The position numbers and the translations under genes were made by a program. The notes beneath the pieces are model-generated. The model was not told where the DNA came from. It worked only from the letters and a program-made list of their open reading frames with translations, and searched no databases. Positions 6,323 through 8,228 of a DNA stretch of 8,228 nucleotides are shown one piece after another (positions within the stretch are counted from its first letter, which is position 1; every line of letters begins with the position of its first letter). Source of the stretch: Candidatus Nitrosopumilus sp. (lineage in GTDB: Archaea > Thermoproteota > Nitrososphaeria > Nitrososphaerales > Nitrosopumilaceae); the NCBI GenBank assembly GCA_029880665.1, contig JAOUNZ010000038.1, forward strand, positions 1 through 8,228. Direction: 5' to 3'.

Positions 6323-6344
6323 ATGATTTGGAGCGTATAATATC

Positions 6345-7400
6345 ATGACAGATCTTTATCGTCTACTTCCAGAAGAAATGGAGCAATTAGTAATAGATAT
6401 GGGTTATCCACGATACAGAGCAGATCAAATTCTATTGCCATTGTATTATAAATTTCCAAAAGATATCTTTGAGATTAAACAACTACCCAAAAAAATGAGG
6501 GAAGAACTAATTGCATCTGGCTATACTATTGGTTCAGCAAAGCAAATTCATCAAGTTGTAAGTGATGATGGTGATACTACAAAACTATTGCTTAAACTCA
6601 CCAACAATAGATCTGTTGAAACTGTATTAATGCAATACAAGCCATCCAAGATTGGTGGTCATCCAAGATCTACAATTTGTGTTTCAACTCAAATTGGATG
6701 TGCAATGGGGTGTGTGTTTTGTGCAACAGGACAAATGGGATTTGAAACGAATCTTAAATCTGAACATATTGTATCCCAAGTAATTCATTTTGCAGAATTT
6801 TTACAAAAACGAGGAGAGCATGTGACAAACTTAGTTTTTATGGGGATGGGTGAACCAATGGCAAATTATGATGAAATGATTCGTGCTGTAAGAATCTTAA
6901 CTCATGACAGAGGTTTTGGATTAGGTCAACGACATATCACAATCTCTACTATTGGAATTAGATCTGGAATAGAAAAATTGGCTGATGAAAATCTACAGAT
7001 TGGTCTTGCAATATCACTACATGCTCCAAATAATGAATTGCGTAAAAAATTAGTTCCTACAGCAATTTCTAATTCTGTTCAAGATATCATTGAATCCGGA
7101 AGATATTATTTCAAAAAAACTGGTCGACGCGTGACATTCGAATATGTACTCATGGCCGGAATCAACGATTCTCCAGAAATTGCAAAAGAATTGGCTAGAC
7201 TTTTGAAAGGTAATGGTTCTCATGTAAATTTGATTCCTATAAACCCCACTGCAGGTGATTTTAAACGCCCAACAGAAAAGAATATTCTTGAATTTGAACA
7301 AATCTTATCAAATGCTGGCATAAATTGTACCGTTCGTCTCGAAAAAGGAACAGAGATCTCTGCAGCTTGTGGCCAGCTTAGAACTGATATTATCAACTAA
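6345..7400 (+). CDS. rlmN: RlmN/Cfr-family radical SAM RNA methyltransferase
   Basis: RlmN methylates C2 of adenine in 23S rRNA (A2503, E. coli numbering) and in some tRNAs (A37), by a radical mechanism using two S-adenosylmethionine molecules and a methylated cysteine. The 351 residues cover the whole family: an N-terminal helical domain (YPRYRADQI, about 21-29), conserved Cys112 in ICVSTQIGC, the cluster cysteines Cys119-x3-Cys123-x2-Cys126, GMGEP (167-171), the ISTIGI and ISLHAPN segments, LIPINP (296-301), and Cys342 in SAACGQL, which aligns with the methyl-carrying Cys355 of E. coli RlmN. All residues needed for catalysis are therefore present. The family is mainly bacterial, so an old transfer into the lineage is possible. 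Choosing RlmN over Cfr (C8 methylation, resistance) rests on the housekeeping context; the archaeal target is not known from sequence. Confidence 0.88.
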   Translation: MTDLYRLLPEEMEQLVIDMGYPRYRADQILLPLYYKFPKDIFEIKQLPKKMREELIASGYTIGSAKQIHQVVSDDGDTTKLLLKLTNNRSVETVLMQYKPSKIGGHPRSTICVSTQIGCAMGCVFCATGQMGFETNLKSEHIVSQVIHFAEFLQKRGEHVTNLVFMGMGEPMANYDEMIRAVRILTHDRGFGLGQRHITISTIGIRSGIEKLADENLQIGLAISLHAPNNELRKKLVPTAISNSVQDIIESGRYYFKKTGRRVTFEYVLMAGINDSPEIAKELARLLKGNGSHVNLIPINPTAGDFKRPTEKNILEFEQILSNAGINCTVRLEKGTEISAACGQLRTDIIN

Positions 7401-7423
7401 TTTCCTTAAACCCCGTTCTAAGT

Positions 7424-7432
7424 CTTAAAATA
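7424..7432 (+). promoter_or_regulatory. TATA-like box for the rpl21e-rpoF-DUF655 operon
   Basis: cttaaaata is centred about 29 bp before ATG 7457. An aagga at 7441-7445 lies 11 nt before the ATG, somewhat far for an SD, so a leaderless or short-leader start is favoured. Confidence 0.5.
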
Positions 7433-7456
7433 GGGCTTTCAAGGATTTCACACTAC

Positions 7457-7756
7457 ATGGCAACCAAGAAATCTCATGGTCGTTCACATGGATTTAAGCA
7501 CAAATCTAGATCCGTAATGAGGAAGCAGTCCCCAAGAGGAGTCTCATTTTTGTTACGTGAATACCAGGAAGGTCAACAAGCCCTTGTCATTATTGATCCT
7601 AGACAGCACAAAGGATTACCACATAGAAGATACCACGGAAAAGTAGGTGTTATTACAAGCGTTGGTAGACGTGCTATCACACTAGATGTGAAATTAGGCG
7701 ACAAATCGAAAACCTTAATCACTAGATTGGATCACATAAAACCATTCGGTGTATGA
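7457..7756 (+). CDS. rpl21e: Large ribosomal subunit protein L21e (eL21)
   Basis: A 99-residue basic protein of the archaeal/eukaryal large subunit. The N-terminus (KSHGRSHGFKHKSRSVMRK) is the family's conserved basic leader, and GKVGVITSVGRRAITLDVKL (about 61-80) is the SH3-like barrel core. Its length matches archaeal eL21 (about 95-100 residues). It heads a compact operon; its stop codon is one base from the preferred start of rpoF, and the order rpl21e-rpoF-DUF655 recurs across archaea. Confidence 0.94.
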   Translation: MATKKSHGRSHGFKHKSRSVMRKQSPRGVSFLLREYQEGQQALVIIDPRQHKGLPHRRYHGKVGVITSVGRRAITLDVKLGDKSKTLITRLDHIKPFGV

Positions 7757-7757
7757 T

Positions 7758-8084
7758 ATGGAAGAAGTAAAAAAGAAACAAGCTATTTCTCTTTCAGAAG
7801 TTAAAGAAATTTTAGGAAAAGTTGATCCTGAAGAGATGGACCAAATTCAACGTTGGACATATGATTATGTATCAAAATTCGCATCAATCGATTCTAAAGA
7901 TGCAAAAGAAATGAAAAAACAACTTATCAAAGAGTGTGATTTAACAGAAGATGAATCTGTTGAAATCGTTAACATTAGACCGACAAGTTTGGCCGAATTA
8001 CGTTCTTTCACGTTCGGATGGAAAAAATTGATCCTTGCTGAAACCCTAGAAAAAATGCTCAAAATAATCAAGGAGCATTCATAA
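7758..8084 (+). CDS. rpoF: DNA-directed RNA polymerase subunit F (Rpb4 homologue)
   Basis: RpoF pairs with RpoE (Rpb7) to form the stalk of archaeal RNA polymerase, which contacts nascent RNA and helps open complex formation. The 108-residue, mostly helical, charged protein has the family pattern: a KEIL segment, a central QRWTYDYVSKF helix, and a C-terminal HRDC-like part with IVNIRPTSLAELRSF (about 73-87), close to the archaeal RpoF consensus. ATG 7758 is preferred over an in-frame GTG at 7749: it follows the L21e stop by one base and has ggtg 6 nt upstream, while nothing SD-like precedes the GTG. The tight junction suggests translational coupling to rpl21e. Confidence 0.92.
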   Translation: MEEVKKKQAISLSEVKEILGKVDPEEMDQIQRWTYDYVSKFASIDSKDAKEMKKQLIKECDLTEDESVEIVNIRPTSLAELRSFTFGWKKLILAETLEKMLKIIKEHS

Positions 8085-8090
8085 ACTTTT

Positions 8091-8095
8091 AGGAG
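8091..8095 (+). promoter_or_regulatory. Shine-Dalgarno sequence for the DUF655 gene
   Basis: AGGAG lies 9 nt before TTG 8105, supporting that unusual start. The sequence aggagcatt also occurs 20 bp earlier (8071-8079) inside the end of rpoF. Confidence 0.55.
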
Positions 8096-8104
8096 CATTT
8101 TATT

Positions 8105-8228
8105 TTGAATCGGGCACAATCCCCACCTAGAAAATATGAGGAATATGCATACGTTTTGGATTTTAATCCCAGAGGAAAATCTTCTACTGTTCATGGGAGA
8201 GAGGGAATCATTATAACTGCCATTGGGG
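8105..8228 (+). CDS. DUF655 family protein, N-terminal part (runs off right edge)
   Basis: Only about 41 residues are visible. RKYEEYAYVLDFNPRGKS and GREGIIITAIG match the start of the archaeal DUF655 family, small basic proteins with a predicted helix-hairpin-helix domain and no established function, although the context suggests nucleic-acid binding. The frame opens with TTG 8105 behind AGGAG; there is no ATG or GTG before the conserved segment. In many archaea this gene follows rpoF and precedes ksgA/dim1 (16S rRNA dimethyladenosine transferase), so ksgA would be expected just beyond the window. Confidence 0.85.
   Translation, partial: MNRAQSPPRKYEEYAYVLDFNPRGKSSTVHGREGIIITAIG

Noticed and set aside
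7865..8194. 109-codon minus-strand frame over rpoF and the DUF655 start
   Set aside because: Both plus-strand genes are recognisable families, and the overlap would require conserved coding on both strands.
1..8228. Mobile element, phage, defence island or novel multi-gene system
   Set aside because: No transposase, integrase, terminal repeats or tRNA were seen; every gene is a recognisable core archaeal gene except the radical SAM protein, which has no partner genes beside it.

Overview
The window looks like a piece of chromosome from a marine ammonia-oxidising archaeon of the Nitrosopumilus type (Thaumarchaeota/Nitrososphaerota). It is AT-rich and densely packed. It carries archaeal/eukaryal-type information genes: Nop5, S30e, L21e, RNA polymerase subunit F (Rpb4), RadA and a DUF655 protein. 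Several genes have a TATA-like box about 25-29 bp before the start codon, the usual sign of archaeal leaderless transcription. The phylum assignment is inference from gene content and sequence style, not from a search.

Layout. On the minus strand, 1-1263 is the start and most of nop5, whose 3' end lies beyond the left edge. Its arginine/glutamate/glycine-rich C-terminal tail is made of perfect 51-bp tandem repeats. A compact divergent control region (1264-1347) separates it from an overlapping pyrD-pyrK pair on the plus strand (1348-3058), which encodes a class 1B dihydroorotate dehydrogenase and its FAD/[2Fe-2S] partner. Next come a large radical SAM protein of unknown function with a cobalamin-domain-like N-terminal half (3101-4834), ribosomal protein S30e (4875-5057), the RadA recombinase with a charged C-terminal extension (5149-6258), and an RlmN/Cfr-family radical SAM RNA methyltransferase (6345-7400). 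The right end is the archaeal cluster rpl21e - rpoF - DUF655 (7457 to the edge).

How the genes fit together. Most of the window serves core information processing: nop5 in C/D-box RNA-guided 2'-O-methylation, S30e and L21e in the ribosome, the RlmN homologue probably in rRNA/tRNA modification, rpoF in transcription and radA in recombination. One metabolic operon (pyrDK) supplies the oxidation step of pyrimidine synthesis. Genes behind their own TATA box lack a good Shine-Dalgarno sequence. Downstream or overlapping genes (pyrK, rpoF, DUF655) have SD-like sequences, and so does pyrD.

I see no mobile element, CRISPR array, tRNA, rRNA or defence system, and no intergenic gap above about 100 bp. 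The points most worth a second look are the nop5 repeat tail, the mirror-symmetric nop5/pyrD promoter, the uncharacterised radical SAM protein, the RadA tail, and an RlmN homologue in an archaeal genome.
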